DNA of 64,000 nucleotides from Meandrina meandrites (lineage: Eukaryota; Cnidaria; Anthozoa; Scleractinia; Meandrinidae), in assembly GCA_963693305.1 (NCBI GenBank), contig OY855912.1:6115001-6179000 (forward strand), given 5' to 3'. The notes beneath the pieces were generated by a model. The model ran no database searches and had not been told where the DNA came from. It saw only the letters and a program-made list of their open reading frames with translations. Each line of letters opens with the position of its first letter. Position 1 is the first letter of the stretch. Shown one piece after another: positions 21,646 to 32,089 of the stretch. Position numbers and translations under genes: made by a program.

Positions 21646-22268
21646 ATGATTTTATCTCGGCGAACTGATAAACATTTCTCGATGATCACCAATTCTACTG
21701 GCAAGAAGCATGCCATCGCCTCAGTCTTCAGTTGCAAGTCATGTCGAAGTACTTGCTACGGCAAACACAAAACGAAAAAACCCCGCGTTAAGTCTGCTGA
21801 CAGGACTGAGAAAGAAACGCACGAACTTCTTGAAGCGCGGGTCCCCAAATTCAGTAAGCTGTGGGGAGTTTCACAAAGAAAACATAAAAATGTGGAACGA
21901 TATCTATTCTTCGTATAAAGAAAGGTGTCCAGAAAGCCAGAGAATGCTACAGCAGGTGAAAAAACGGCAGCAGAATCTAGAGTACGAGTTCAAGTAGTTC
22001 AGGCAGCGATCTCCCTCGACTGGAGAAGATGGAATTCAGAAAATTAAAGAAGGCTTCCCCTATTTCAACATCCTGAGTAAAGAAAGGCGAGAAAGTACGA
22101 CTCCAGACTGGCATGCAGAGTTCTTTTATTGAAATGTGTGAAAAGAGTATGGAGCAGGACAACGCAAGATTTGAACGATCAGCTGAAATGTTCCGTGACG
22201 CCCAGAGCAGGCAAATGGAACAAACAAAGGCCATAGTTGACATTTTTAAAGATTTAGCATCAAAATAA
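21646..22268 (+). pseudogene. Decayed Myb/SANT-like accessory gene of a PIF/Harbinger transposon
   Basis: Coding similarity runs through shifted frames. A start at 21646 leads to basic and helix-rich residues with a LLE...KLWG segment. A second frame (21870-21996) continues a trihelix/SANT pattern (MWNDIYSSYKERCPES then QVKKRQQNLEYEF). A third frame (22132-22268) gives an acidic-basic helical tail ending at TAA. At least two frameshifts break it. Harbinger elements encode such a DNA-binding partner beside the transposase, and a transposase relic lies just downstream on the other strand. Confidence 0.55.
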
Positions 22269-22357
22269 TTGTCTTTATCTAATCGTTTATCTTCTGTTAT
22301 TGAAACGATACATACAATTGTTGTGCAAAACTCACGTAGCAATCATAGTCTTTTTTA

Positions 22358-22640
22358 GGATGCTCGTTTTTGTCCAACCTTTTTCAACGCAATTCTCCAA
22401 TGAACTTTCAACATGCCAAATGCTCGTTCCATTACAGATCGTAGTACACCGAACTTTAGGTTTTAAACTTTCTCCGCTCCTGAGTCAGGCGTCCTCTGTC
22501 CAAGTAGGGTTTCACTAGCCAGTTCGTTGGTGAATAGGCACTGTCGCCAGCTAAAAGGGGCCTTATTTCTGTTCCATTTATATTGCCTGTTGGACCACTA
22601 AGAATTTGCGTTCGCTGCAAGTTCATAAATCAAACACTCT
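22358..22640 (-). pseudogene. PIF/Harbinger DDE transposase fragment
   Basis: Reading the minus strand, one frame gives LLAGDSAYSPTNWLVKPY and DRGRLTQERRKF, and after a frameshift MERAFGMLKVHWRIALKK. These match the DDE_Tnp_4 core (GDsaYpl...W.mkPy, then vERaFG.lK.rWRil). The domain is truncated at both ends and contains stops. It is the transposase half of the Harbinger relic begun at 21646. Confidence 0.75.
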
Positions 22641-23055
22641 CTCCTAATTGTGTCAACCATTCCATTTAAAAAATGTACAAAAATTTCACCTAATAAAACT
22701 GCTCAAATTTAATACATCTCTTTCACTGCTTTACATTCTACGCCGCGATTTTCCCTTAAATTAAAGTTCAATTCTGTTCAACTAAAAAGCCATTTCTAAT
22801 AAACACTCCCAACCGAAAAGCGATTACAATGAACCAGCAGAAAAGCAAAAACTTTCGATGCAACAATATTTTTGAACTCCTACTTATAAACAAAAATTAT
22901 TTGTTCTTTCACAACACGCACAAAATCCGGCGGCCTCACAAAGCAAATCTTGACATGGCGGGAAAAATATTGACATGGCGGGAAAATTCCGCGGCCTCAC
23001 AAAGCAAACGCGCATGGAATGCACCTTGGAATGCACCTTCTCCCCCTCGCATATT

Positions 23056-23090
23056 CTCGTGTCGTCATGACAACGTCATGACGACACGAG
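23056..23090. repeat. Perfect 16-bp hairpin at the edge of the second insertion
   Basis: ctcgtgtcgtcatgac and its exact complement are separated by 3 nt, ending immediately before TIR copy 2 resumes. Confidence 0.85.
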
Positions 23091-23651
23091 ACAAAAAGGA
23101 CCCTAGAATTTTGGAAACGACGAAAGTTCCCCTTAAATATCCGAACAGATAAATATTTTTTAGGGCATCTCCAAATTAACTAAAAAGCCTTCTAGAACAT
23201 AGAGAAATCCATTTACGACACTTCTGACGTCTTTGGAAAGATTCGGTCGTTGGGTGCCCCTGATGTGTCAGCTTCGGCACAGGCTGCCATTTTCATTGAA
23301 TGACGAAGTTCGCGCCAATTCAAGTCACACAACGTGTCACGTCAAGGCACACTAAGGGTGTCAAGATGTATGCATTATTTTGGGGTGTACAAAATTATCC
23401 TCATATCACAGAAAAACCCCAAATAACAGTTTACTAAGGTAGAAAAACACCGAAGAGGTAATAATAAGCCAAAAAGGAACAAGGATGATTAAGATTGGGA
23501 AAGATTGAGACGGATTATGAAGAAATTGCGAGATGCCCGTTGAGTGACAAAACTTCTTTACCATGCAGCGGATTAGAAAGCTTAATATAATCGTACCTGC
23601 AGCAAACAAGTTAGATTTTATTTTTAAAATGTACGGTTACTTTCATTGCAG

Positions 23652-23693
23652 ATCTTCCTAGCAAACCTGCTTGTAGCTACGTACTTCCTGAAG
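23652..23693 (+). CDS. Exon: 42-nt phase 1-1 linker exon
   Basis: Acceptor ctttcattgcag ends at 23651; donor gtaaga at 23694. Joined to the previous exon it encodes DLPSKPACSYVLPE with one cysteine. It follows the discoidin domain (9444) in phase and leads in phase to 30197. Function unknown; a hinge is plausible. Support comes from clean splice sites and phase, not homology. Confidence 0.6.
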
Positions 23694-24106
23694 GTAAGAT
23701 TTATTCGTGAGAAGATCGTTTGCCTTTTTCAAGGCCTACGAAACAAAGAATTTGAGCGCGTGAAAAGCAAATCCACCGGTTTATCCATTTGATCAAAGTT
23801 TCAGTGTAGTTTTGACACGCGATTTCTTGCTTTCTTTTTTTAATTTAATTAAGGTATCAGCGTACCCCAAATGACCATCTTCCGTTGAAGCTGCTTTACC
23901 GCTCCGCGTTTATCGAAAACCCCAGTAAAGTATATATTTTATGAAAGCCTAAGAGTTGAAGATTTCAACAATATATTTATTTGAAGATAAAAAGTTAATG
24001 TTGTGCGAATAGAGCGTTTGATTTCCAAAAGTACCGAGGCTCACAAATCCAGTTTGTTTCCGGTCGGAATTGAACGGGAGAAAACGATCAACGTCGCTAT
24101 GTGTTC
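23694..24106. other. Intronic stretch without recognised features
   Basis: AT-rich; no gene, TIR or tandem repeat recognised. Confidence 0.5.
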
Positions 24107-24684
24107 TTCACACCACAGGGAGCCCGGACAAACTGTTTGTTTGGACATTAGCATTTTTGTGTATATTAGCATTTTTATAGCAAATGTACAGGATTTACTG
24201 AACGGCTCGCGGAATTGCGTGTAATAACGTAAAATATGAACAAATTACATAATAAGTAAACGTAAGTTTATCTTACCAGTTTTGTGGTGTGGTTCTTTTG
24301 GCTCGAAATTGCGAATTTGAGCGGTTTGAAGGATTTCGCGTTTGCTGCTTTCTACATATATAATTATAACGAAAGGGTGGAAACTCCAACAGCTCCAAAT
24401 TCGAACAGCTCCAGCGCCGAGGCGATTTTCGACCAGAAAATCCCATCGCACAGCTTTCAAACTGAGCAACATGTAAGAGGAAGGTTTGAGGAATCTTCTC
24501 GTATTGTTCGATCGAAAATTCATCCAAACGGCCCAGAGCTAGCCTTCGAACAAAAACGGGTAACCAAAAATTTTAAGCCGTCCGAATGCGTAGCCACAAA
24601 AAGTTGTGCCGAAGGGAATTTGCTATTCCCTAGCCTCTTTCCGATTGGACACAATTAAACAATGGTCGTTAAGGTTTCGTCCCG

Positions 24685-24808
24685 TGGATAGGTGGGCAAA
24701 ATCAATACTCACTAGCATGGGTAGTGTAAGGGTCCTTGGGTTGTGTCGGACTATTGACATCACTACCCATGCTAGTGAGTATTGATTTTGCCTTTGCCCA
24801 CCTATCCA
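24685..24808. mobile_element. 124-bp palindromic MITE inside the left arm
   Basis: Ends tggataggtgggc / gcccacctatcca, inner arms atcaatactcactagcatgg and complement. The matching place in the right arm (near 27942-27953) has no insert, giving an empty site. The target duplication is about 2 bp (CG). Confidence 0.85.
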
Positions 24809-25443
24809 CGTAGTCCGGCGGCATAGCTAGAAAATTGTGTCATTTTTGTTACCAATGTTATATTTTGCAGATCTATAGAAATATCTTAGCTGACTAACTT
24901 CTGCTATCGAACCACACTCAGCTCTCACTAAATTACCCGAAAACGACTTTGAAGTTTTTCCTCGATGAGACCCCCCGCGAAGATAAGGGTCCTTTCAGTA
25001 ACTCGGAAATGACACGATTATTTGCATGAAAAAAAAAAAATCCGCATTAATTACAATATTTACTTGTAGCAATGATAAATTTTGTTGAATTAATGAGCCA
25101 TTCATAGACAACAATACAAAAAACAGTAAAAATTGAAAAGAAACTTGCTACTTGCTTGTATACTGCTATTTGTCTTCCCTTGCGTGTGTTTCGGCAATGT
25201 TGCTTTCGTAGGAGCAATTTAGCCCAGGCGAAAGGGGAAATTGTTAACCGAATTTTCAGTGACCAGCTGGTATTACTGAGGCGTGATGTAGGCCTGTCAA
25301 GACCACGCAATGTTTTACAATTACAATTGATATGGAGGAATCAGGCCAAAATGAATCGGTGTCCAGCAGCGTTGACTGGAGCAAATGCGTATTTTCCCTA
25401 GAAAATACGAGCCAGTGCCCAGCAAACACGAAACAAAGTAACC

Positions 25444-27126
25444 GTGGTGCTGGGTACATCACACTTTTTGAAAAAGGATTCGAAGAGGCTTGAGAACTTC
25501 ACCTTGACGGAGTTGGATGAAAGGGAGGGGATTATATTAAAACTTTTGAAGCATAATGCTTATGCTTCGTGGTATAAGTCATGCCGGGTTAAGTATAACA
25601 GCAACAAATTGAAGAGGCTGGAGAGGACAAAAAGCTAACTGGAGTAAATGTATCGCAGCAACCCGATGACAGTGGTAAGCTCACAAGATCTGACCTTACT
25701 ATTACGCCTGTAGAACAGGAAGTCTGTTTCTTTTGCTGTTGTCTAGAACGGGCATATAGGGCAACTAAACATTGTTTATCGTACTGATTTTTCAGTGCCA
25801 CCATATCCCCAGCACTAAGTTTCCCTAAAAGATTGAAATCATTTACTTCCATGACAACAGCTCGAACTCGAGACTCTCAGAGCTCAATGGTACTCTAGCA
25901 AAATAATAAGTTCCCATCATGGGACTCATTATTTCGCGGACTACAAAATGTGTACCTCTAACTGTGAGGCGTTTTTTAAAAAACTGTCCGATATCAAGAC
26001 GGAATTTTTGACAAGGCTGCAGGAACTAGGCGCACCGACACGGGATCAGTCTGTACACTCAACATGATTTAAAGACAAACTTATTGCTAGCATACAAGGA
26101 CTGAGTGCACATGCTAAGACGAAAGAGGTGTTGCGGGTGTTTGAAAAATATATATATCGCGCAAATACTGTCAGATTGTCTTGACAGAGAGCGGGAATAC
26201 AACGAAGTTGTGCGGGAAGATTTGTTCAACAATAGTGACCTCTTCAATGAAACATTTTCACAAGCATGCCAACAACGCTCTGTACCGCCGTCCTTGCTAA
26301 CATTAGTGAAGAACCAGTGCAAAGTCAGCAAGGTGTTCTCTCCAGTAGTACGGCATCTAAAATTCAACAGTATAAAGCATGGACGGAAATCTACTGATGG
26401 ATCTGTTCTGCGCAGAAGAATGATAACAATAACAATAATAATAACAATAACAACAAATATTTCAAAAATCCCAACTGCCAGGAGGCAGACCAGTTGGTCA
26501 TTTACAATCGTAGCCGAAGAGTTGAGTTCGGGACCACCGAGAACAACACAAGCTAGTGGTCAGAATGGAAAATTAGGAAACCCCATACCTTTATTCTCAG
26601 GTGTAGATACACGTTGAAATAAGAAGAAAGGAATTAGCAGAGAAGCTGTACGCGTTAGGTTTATCTGCATCATATGGCAGGGTGCCGTGCCTGTCAACAG
26701 ACCTTTGTAATGCTGTGTGTGAACGTTATGAGGAAAATGGAACGGTTTACCCTCCTAACCTACGTGGACAGGTTTTCACTACTGCAGACACCATAGACCA
26801 CAACCCTTCGTTCACAACAACAACAGAATTTCTATGGCACAAGTATTTCTGTCATTCAACACCAAGTGCCACTGAAGAAGGCCATTGTATGGGGCACACA
26901 TGATCTTACGAGAGTCATCGCCTGAAAAGTGTATCAATCCGTTGCCTGCAAACTACACAACGCCCCAAGTGCTGTGTCCAAGAGCTGCAAGCTAAATGTA
27001 AGCCTAGTCTCCGAGTCCACGAAGTTCCGTAATCAGAGTGCCATTGATGATGCAGTAAGGAAAGAAGTTGAATGGCTAGAGAGCATAAACAACATCTTCT
27101 CAGCTGGAGAGCAAAGTCCAAAGTAA
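25444..27126 (+). pseudogene. Decayed gene of an uncharacterised transposon-borne family
   Basis: Fragments in all three plus frames, with stops between: 25444-25638 (SWYKSCRVKYNSNKLKRL), about 25945-26160 (FKDKLIASIQGLSAHAKTK), 26105-26420 (REDLFNNSDLFNETFSQ), 26682-26903 (STDLCNAVCERYEENGTV) and 26929-27126. From memory these resemble a large family of uncharacterised proteins repeated in cnidarian and fish genomes with an IDHNPS motif (IDHNPSFTTTTEF here). Its biochemical role is unknown to me. As the only coding relic between the long inverted arms, it may be the element's own gene. Confidence 0.55.
25690..25852 (-). pseudogene. Inverted fragment of the same uncharacterised family
   Basis: On the minus strand it reads LLGKLSAGDMVALKNQYDKQ followed by CLVALYARS, which I associate with the N-terminal half of the same family. 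The neighbouring fragments read on the plus strand, so a local inversion occurred during decay. Confidence 0.5.
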
Positions 27127-27879
27127 AGCAGCTGAAGCTATTTTGTGGTCCGCTTTTCAGGCCGAGCGACAGACGCAGGCAGCTCCTAAGAGTACAAGCT
27201 CTCTACTACCTCTTTTTCGGATTGTGCTCATTCCGTGGCAATTGTAAGTCATGCCATAACTATTACTAGCAAAGCTGTATCCAAACCCAGGGCAAACCGT
27301 GGTTATTCTTTTGACCAGCGCCTCTTTGTTTTAACAAAAACAATTCAGTGGTCTAAAAAGGGCAGCGCAGGGGAGGATAAGCTGGTAGTCGAAAAAAAAA
27401 AACATATATATGTCAGTAGAGCCGGTAGCAGTTGCAAGCTATGTAAGCTCGGCAGTTATCTTTACTAAAACAAACTAGCAGTAAAATCAGATAGCATGTA
27501 ATTGTATTTTTTTTCTCAGTTTTCCGAGTCGATAACTGAAATCGGTTGTCACTGAAGAAGAAAGTGTTTTAAAGTGTGAATGATGTGTGATTATCATTTC
27601 CTGATCTGAACGTGCCAAATACTGCATAAATGGCATAAATTAAGATGCATGCATAAATTAAGTTGTGGTTACCATGGCAATTAACCGTTCTACATTTCTG
27701 AATGGCCACTCCTGGCCATGCCCCATACGCCGGCATATCCAAATCTCCTGTAAAACATGCAGGAAATCGCTTTTCACGTGTAGCTAATATAAATTCAGTT
27801 TCCATGGAAACGTCATTTCCGTTAAGGTGGTTCTATAGCTAAAATTGCTTTCCTTGATCGTCTCTCTCTGTGTGCCAAA
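27127..27879. other. Interior of the 4.38-kb element, no recognisable coding
   Basis: Short frames only (e.g. 27235-27468); no motif support. Confidence 0.5.
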
Positions 27880-28500
27880 TTTTAGGTTGGTAACAAGAAG
27901 TGCACATTTCAGTCGAAATGTGGAGCTATGCCGCCGGACTAACGGGACGAAACCTTGACCAATCGGAAAGAGGCTAGGGAATAGCAAATTCCCTTCGGCA
28001 CAACTTTTTGTGGCTACGCATTCGGACGGCTTAAAATTTTTGGTTACCCGTTTTTGTTCGAAGGCTAGCTCTGGGCCGTTTGGATGAATTTTCGATCGAA
28101 CAATACGAGAAGATTCCTCAAACCTTCCTCTTACATGTTGCTCAGTTTGAAAGCTGTGCGATGGGATTTTCTGGTCGAAAATCGCCTCGGCGCTGGAGCT
28201 GTTCGAATTTGGAGCTGTTGGAGTTTCCACCCTTTCGTTATAATTATATATGTAGAAAGCAGCAAACGCGAAATCCTTCAAACCGCTCAAATTCGCAATT
28301 TCGAGCCAAAAGAACCACACCACAAAACTGGTAAGATAAACTTACGTTTACTTATTATGTAATTTGTTCATATTTTACGTTATTACACGCAATTCTGCGA
28401 GCCGTTCAGTAAATCCTATACATTTGCTATAAAAATGCTAATATACACAAAAATGCTAATGTGCAAACAAACAGTTTGTCCGGGCTCCCTGTGTTCACAC

Positions 28501-29018
28501 CTTCCTCTTAAAAAATGTGTCGGGGAATATTGATTACTTGTCTGGTTTTTTTTAACAGGCAGTTAAATTTTAGGAGTTTAAAAATGAACCGTTACCTTTG
28601 CTAAAATAGCTATAACTTTTGAAAGAGGCAAAAAATAAAAATTTCCCGACACAGTTTTGTTGCCCGATTATCAGGCAACGTTCTTGCCAAATTTCAGCGG
28701 AAAGCGTCGAAAATTCATTGAAAACGAACTTAAAATGTGCGCCCTACTCTTCGTAATTTTGGTTTTGAGATACGGCGAGAAATATACTTTGGGGCGTTTT
28801 CCGGTATAATTAGATTAAATACACAAGACGTGTGAAAATGATTACGCGTTGATCGATGAAGGGAAGGCTCATTTTACTCGAACAAAGAGAGCTCTTATCA
28901 ATTACAAAGCGGTCTCTTGTTTTGCTTCTCGCGGAGGTACGTAACAACAACTTTCGTTTTAATTTGCGACATTTCAGTAAACATATTTCACTTAACACAC
29001 TAACATATATATTTAGAG
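28501..29018. other. Intronic stretch; weak inverted repeat
   Basis: tgtgtcggggaa (28516) and ttcccgacaca (28645) form a small inverted repeat. A possible non-coding exon ends gcggag/gtacgt near 28935, upstream of the basic ORF. No gene is otherwise supported. Confidence 0.35.
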
Positions 29019-29221
29019 ATGCCAAAGACCAAGCGCGGCGAAAAAAGCGATCGCGGTCGAAAGCAACGCAAAGGAACCGGCAAAAAACGAAAGCGTGGGA
29101 ATTCTGATGTCAGTGCGGACATTTCGACTCTTGCACCTCCAAACACCGAGGACATCAAGCAAGCCATGCTTTCGGAAATGAGAGCATCAGCATCGGCGAT
29201 TTTAGATCGGCTGGCACTAAC
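29019..29221 (+). pseudogene. Basic N-terminal ORF fragment, probably from a transposon
   Basis: ATG at 29019 opens MPKTKRGEKSDRGRKQRKG, a strongly basic nuclear-localisation-like stretch, then an acidic-helical part to about residue 67. After that the plus frame becomes the antisense of a different coding piece (29222-29420, minus). It looks like an internal deletion fusing two convergent transposon genes. Confidence 0.4.
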
Positions 29222-29420
29222 TTCTCCGGCTTCTTTTTCGTGTTGTTCTGCTTTAATGCCAGCAGTTTCTCCTGCTCAAAGTACGACCCTTTATCGCTTG
29301 CGGCCAGAGCTTGGGCCAAATCTTGGTCAAATGTTTTCATCTTTTTCCGTTTCGGCGCATTCTTCGCACTTGCAAACGGACACGAGCTTTTCCTTTTTTT
29401 CTTTAAGACATCGCCGAGTA
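29222..29420 (-). pseudogene. C-terminal coding fragment abutting the basic ORF tail-to-tail
   Basis: The minus frame reads KKMKTFDQDLAQALAASD and FEQEKLLALKQNNTKKKPEK, a helical, charge-rich segment with coding-like composition. It stops making sense at about 29221, where the plus-strand fragment ends. Confidence 0.35.
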
Positions 29421-29726
29421 AATTTCAACGTAGGCTTTCAAAACACTCGAATCAACTCGTCGCTCGAACTTGCGTGATTGTGATAACAGCATGCATGTCG
29501 CGTTCCTGTCACGTGACTTTTAATGTGAGTTTAATGCGTTGTGACAGGCTGTTGACAGCAATCAATTAGAGACAATTAATGCAAAGATTCGTTTTTCCTT
29601 CATAACTTCGTTTAGAATCAACCTTTTTCCAAAATTGTTTTTTTTAAATGAAAGGCCGCAATGAGACCTATTTGAAAGTATCGAAATATTTTTTTCTTCA
29701 AAATGATGAATTTTGGGGTACCTTAA

Positions 29727-30162
29727 AGAATCTGACCCACCCACTTTGCATTGCGCACCTGTTGTTGTTTACGAGCGCGGAGGCCCACAAAAACTATCGT
29801 TTCACGATAACGCCTCTTTCAAAAACAGCGATCGTACGAAGATAACAAACTGAAGAGAAGCCATAAGAAGCGATAAGACTTGTTTCTAGCATTCACATCG
29901 CGATACAAACAGATTTCTCACCTTTGTCAATCCGCCATTTTTGGGCCCCCCAAAAAAGCCAGTGATAGCGACCGAGAAGTAAAATCTGTTTCCATCGCGA
30001 TGTGAATGCTAGAAACAAGTCTTATCTCTTCTCTTCAGTTTGTTACATTCGAACGATCGCTGTTTTTGAAAGAAGTGTCATCATGTTACATTAGTTTTTG
30101 TGGTCCTCCGGGCTCGTAAACAACAACAGGGCGCGCAATGCAAAGTGGGTGGGCCAGACTCT
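29727..30162. mobile_element. TTAA-flanked foldback element, 436 bp
   Basis: Arms of about 180-190 bp (agaatctgacccacccactt and complement) surround a short loop near 29940-29985. TTAA at 29723-29726 and 30163-30166. Non-coding. It ends 34 bp before the exon at 30197. Confidence 0.85.
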
Positions 30163-30196
30163 TTAAATTAATTGATGTGTGATTTGTGATACACAG

Positions 30197-30303
30197 ATGG
30201 TAATCCTGAACCCGGAGGACCAGGTACAGTTTATTTCGACGGCTACAAAAGTGGATCGAAATATCGAATGTTGAGTGTTGACAATCAAGGAAGACGACCT
30301 AGG
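30197..30303 (+). CDS. Exon: GGPGxxYxDG motif exon, cassette 1
   Basis: Acceptor gatacacag ends at 30196; donor gtaagt at 30304; 107 nt, phase 1-0. It encodes PEPGGPGTVYFDGYKSG then YRMLSVDNQGRRPR. The same motif recurs at the end of exon 34850-35155 (EPGGPGVIYLDGK ... LRIDNKGRKAL), followed in both cases by a 40-nt exon. This identifies a repeated module of one extracellular protein. Such glycine-rich turns with a beta-strand run suggest a beta-solenoid edge; function not established. Confidence 0.75.
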
Positions 30304-30534
30304 GTAAGTTGATGCCATAAGCCTCGATTTGTTTCTTTTTCTGGAGAAAAATGTTGACATGTTCAAATTAGCTCTTACGTCCCATAATTTGGCAAGGGAT
30401 TCCTTTCACGAACCTGTCGTGATATGTGTTTGTCGTTGGTTAACTTGCTCCATATTCTAAGATTGCACGCCTTCGAATTTCCCGGATTGGTTTTTTAAAT
30501 TATTGTCATCATTTCTTTGTTACTCTCCTTTCAG

Positions 30535-30574
30535 GTTAACAGTTCATCAGACGTTAACGTGTTCCGTCAAACAG
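30535..30574 (+). CDS. Exon: 40-nt cassette exon 1
   Basis: Acceptor ctcctttcag ends at 30534; donor gtaaca at 30575; phase 0-1. Encodes VNSSSDVNVFRQT plus the first base of a glycine codon. Its counterpart 35331-35370 is also 40 nt with identical phases and position. Confidence 0.75.
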
Positions 30575-30897
30575 GTAACACGGCCGAGTTTGTCCGTTGT
30601 TCTGAGAGAGTTGTGTATTTTGAGTTGTCAAGGAAACTGTTGTATGTCAACATTCAGTGTTTACAGTTACAAAATGGGACAGAATAGTTTAACTAGCTAA
30701 CAATGAAAACTATGGAGGGGGCCCAGAGCGTTCCCCTTTTACTGAAACAATGTAAAACAATTCGAGGTGCCCCCTTTCTTAGGACATTCATTTGATTTTA
30801 ACACCAGTTAATATGTAACGGAATCATTGTTAATGGGCAGCAAACGCATCTCTAGCCCCCCTTAGTAAAAATTAATGGAATGCACGCATTGCATATA
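30575..30897. other. Intronic stretch, nothing recognised
   Basis: No gene or repeat recognised before the element at 30898. Confidence 0.5.
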
Positions 30898-32061
30898 ACC
30901 AGAAGTCCATAACTAGAAGTCTACATCTGGTATTGGCGCGCGTGCTATGTCTTTCGCGTGTAGGCTATTTTTAGAAACTGATGTGCTCGCGAGAAAATGA
31001 CGTAACCCACGTACTATTTCGACACCATTGGAGTTCAAAAGTTGCGGCCGAATATTTTGGAAAGTGGCAGGTGAAATAAATCAAATCACATCAAAACACT
31101 TGACAGGCCATTCTCTTTAATTCTCACATTTGGACAGAAGTAGTATCGTAAATAGTGATTTCAAACGTCTGTTCAGTGGCATTTGAAGGCGAGTGGAAAA
31201 ACCGGGTTTCTGTAGACAAACTCACAAAACAAACAGGTCGACTTTTTATAATTTACGAGAGAATTATGAAGTATCCCAAACTTTTAGTAGGAAAGTGTGT
31301 CTTTATTTTGTATAGCATATCCTTGTGTTAAACTACTGAACAACATACACAACACGATAGCTGCACACTGCGAAGTGCCCGAGAAGCACAACTTAAATTA
31401 AACTGTTCATGGCTGTCAATGAAATCATCATTGTTCGATGAATTAAACTCGTATTTCTATTCATATTAAAACAAGTACATTACCTTTAGTCAGTTGTCAT
31501 GCCGTCCTTATAATTCCCAAAACATGCGAAACTCGCCAAACTTGTCGTTTTCTCTGAATGTTGTTCTCAAACGAATCAAACTTCATTCTGTTCATTCCGA
31601 GCTCGATTTTGAGCGCTTCAGGGACGACGGTTTTGTTTTCAAAATAGCAACGAACCTGTGCCAAAATGTAATTGCTCTCTTAATGCCTGTCTTCATCTTG
31701 AGAGTACCATTAATCTTTAGTGTCTTTGTTTGTTGAATTTGACTCGGAATTAGTCTCTCTTGGTCGCTTCATCATCGATGAAAGATGGCCTGATGATTCT
31801 TGTCCGGACGATTTAATCCTCACAAAACTGAAATTATGATGACCAACAAACAGTAATTTCGTAATGCCGTTCGCTCGTCCTCTGCAGTTCTGCTTTTCTT
31901 CAAATATTTGTTCAACCAATCAAAGGCGCGAATTGAAAAATACTTCAACGTTATTGGCTACTTGTTCGCGGCAAAGCTGTTCTAAAAAATAGCCTACACG
32001 CGAAAGACATATCTCAAGGCCTATTACCAGAGATGTAGACTTCTCGTTATGGACTTCTGGT
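30898..32061. mobile_element. 1.16-kb TIR element ending 28 bp before an exon
   Basis: Inverted ends accagaagtccataac, with arms of about 80-90 bp including tctttcgcgtgtaggctatt on both sides. ATA flanks both ends (30895-30897, 32062-32064). Weak reading frames at 31494-31736 (+) and 31710-31919 (-) are not recognised. Its right end lies in the acceptor region of exon 32090. Confidence 0.75.
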
Positions 32062-32089
32062 ATAACGAACAACTGATTTCTTGTGACAG

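Larger units (their letters stand above)
11698..23091. mobile_element. Second insertion (11.4 kb composite) inside TIR copy 2
   Basis: It lies between gactcaaa (to 11697) and aaaaaggaccc (from about 23092), adjacent in the intact copy. It is a stack of repeats: a duplicated host repeat, a TTAA foldback, a full LINE, a TTAA-flanked 2.4-kb element and Harbinger relics. A gtctcgtgtc motif near 11718 and its complement near 23082-23092 may be remnants of the outer termini. Confidence 0.6.
9601..23262. mobile_element. TIR transposon copy 2, broken into three pieces by nested insertions
   Basis: The left end caggggcacccaacg starts at 9601 and the right end cgttgggtgcccctg stops at 23262. The direct repeat atgtgt(c) flanks it at 9595-9600 and 23263-23268, proving a single insertion event. 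Aligned with copy 1 (5452-6144), its body is found in order at 9601-9876, 11478-11697 and 23092-23262. The gaps are filled by about 1.6 kb and 11.4 kb of younger DNA. At the first break 13 bp of the element (between cctaatga and cctgtcg) are missing. Confidence 0.9.
24114..28493. mobile_element. 4.38-kb DNA transposon with long inverted arms and 7-bp target duplication
   Basis: The ends cacagggagcccggac are inverted at 24114 and 28493, flanked by ttcacac at 24107-24113 and 28494-28500. The arms (24114 to about 24870 and about 27880 to 28493) stay highly similar for about 540 bp and then fade. Between them is a decayed gene (25444-27126). Apparent ORFs of 124 and 179 codons in the arms are mirror images and not genes. 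The superfamily is uncertain; a 7-bp duplication is unlike the common hAT, mariner or piggyBac patterns. Confidence 0.85.

Noticed and set aside
24284..24658. 124-codon ORF, and its 179-codon twin on the minus strand at 27784-28323
   Set aside because: They are mirror images in the inverted arms of one transposon, without recognisable domains.
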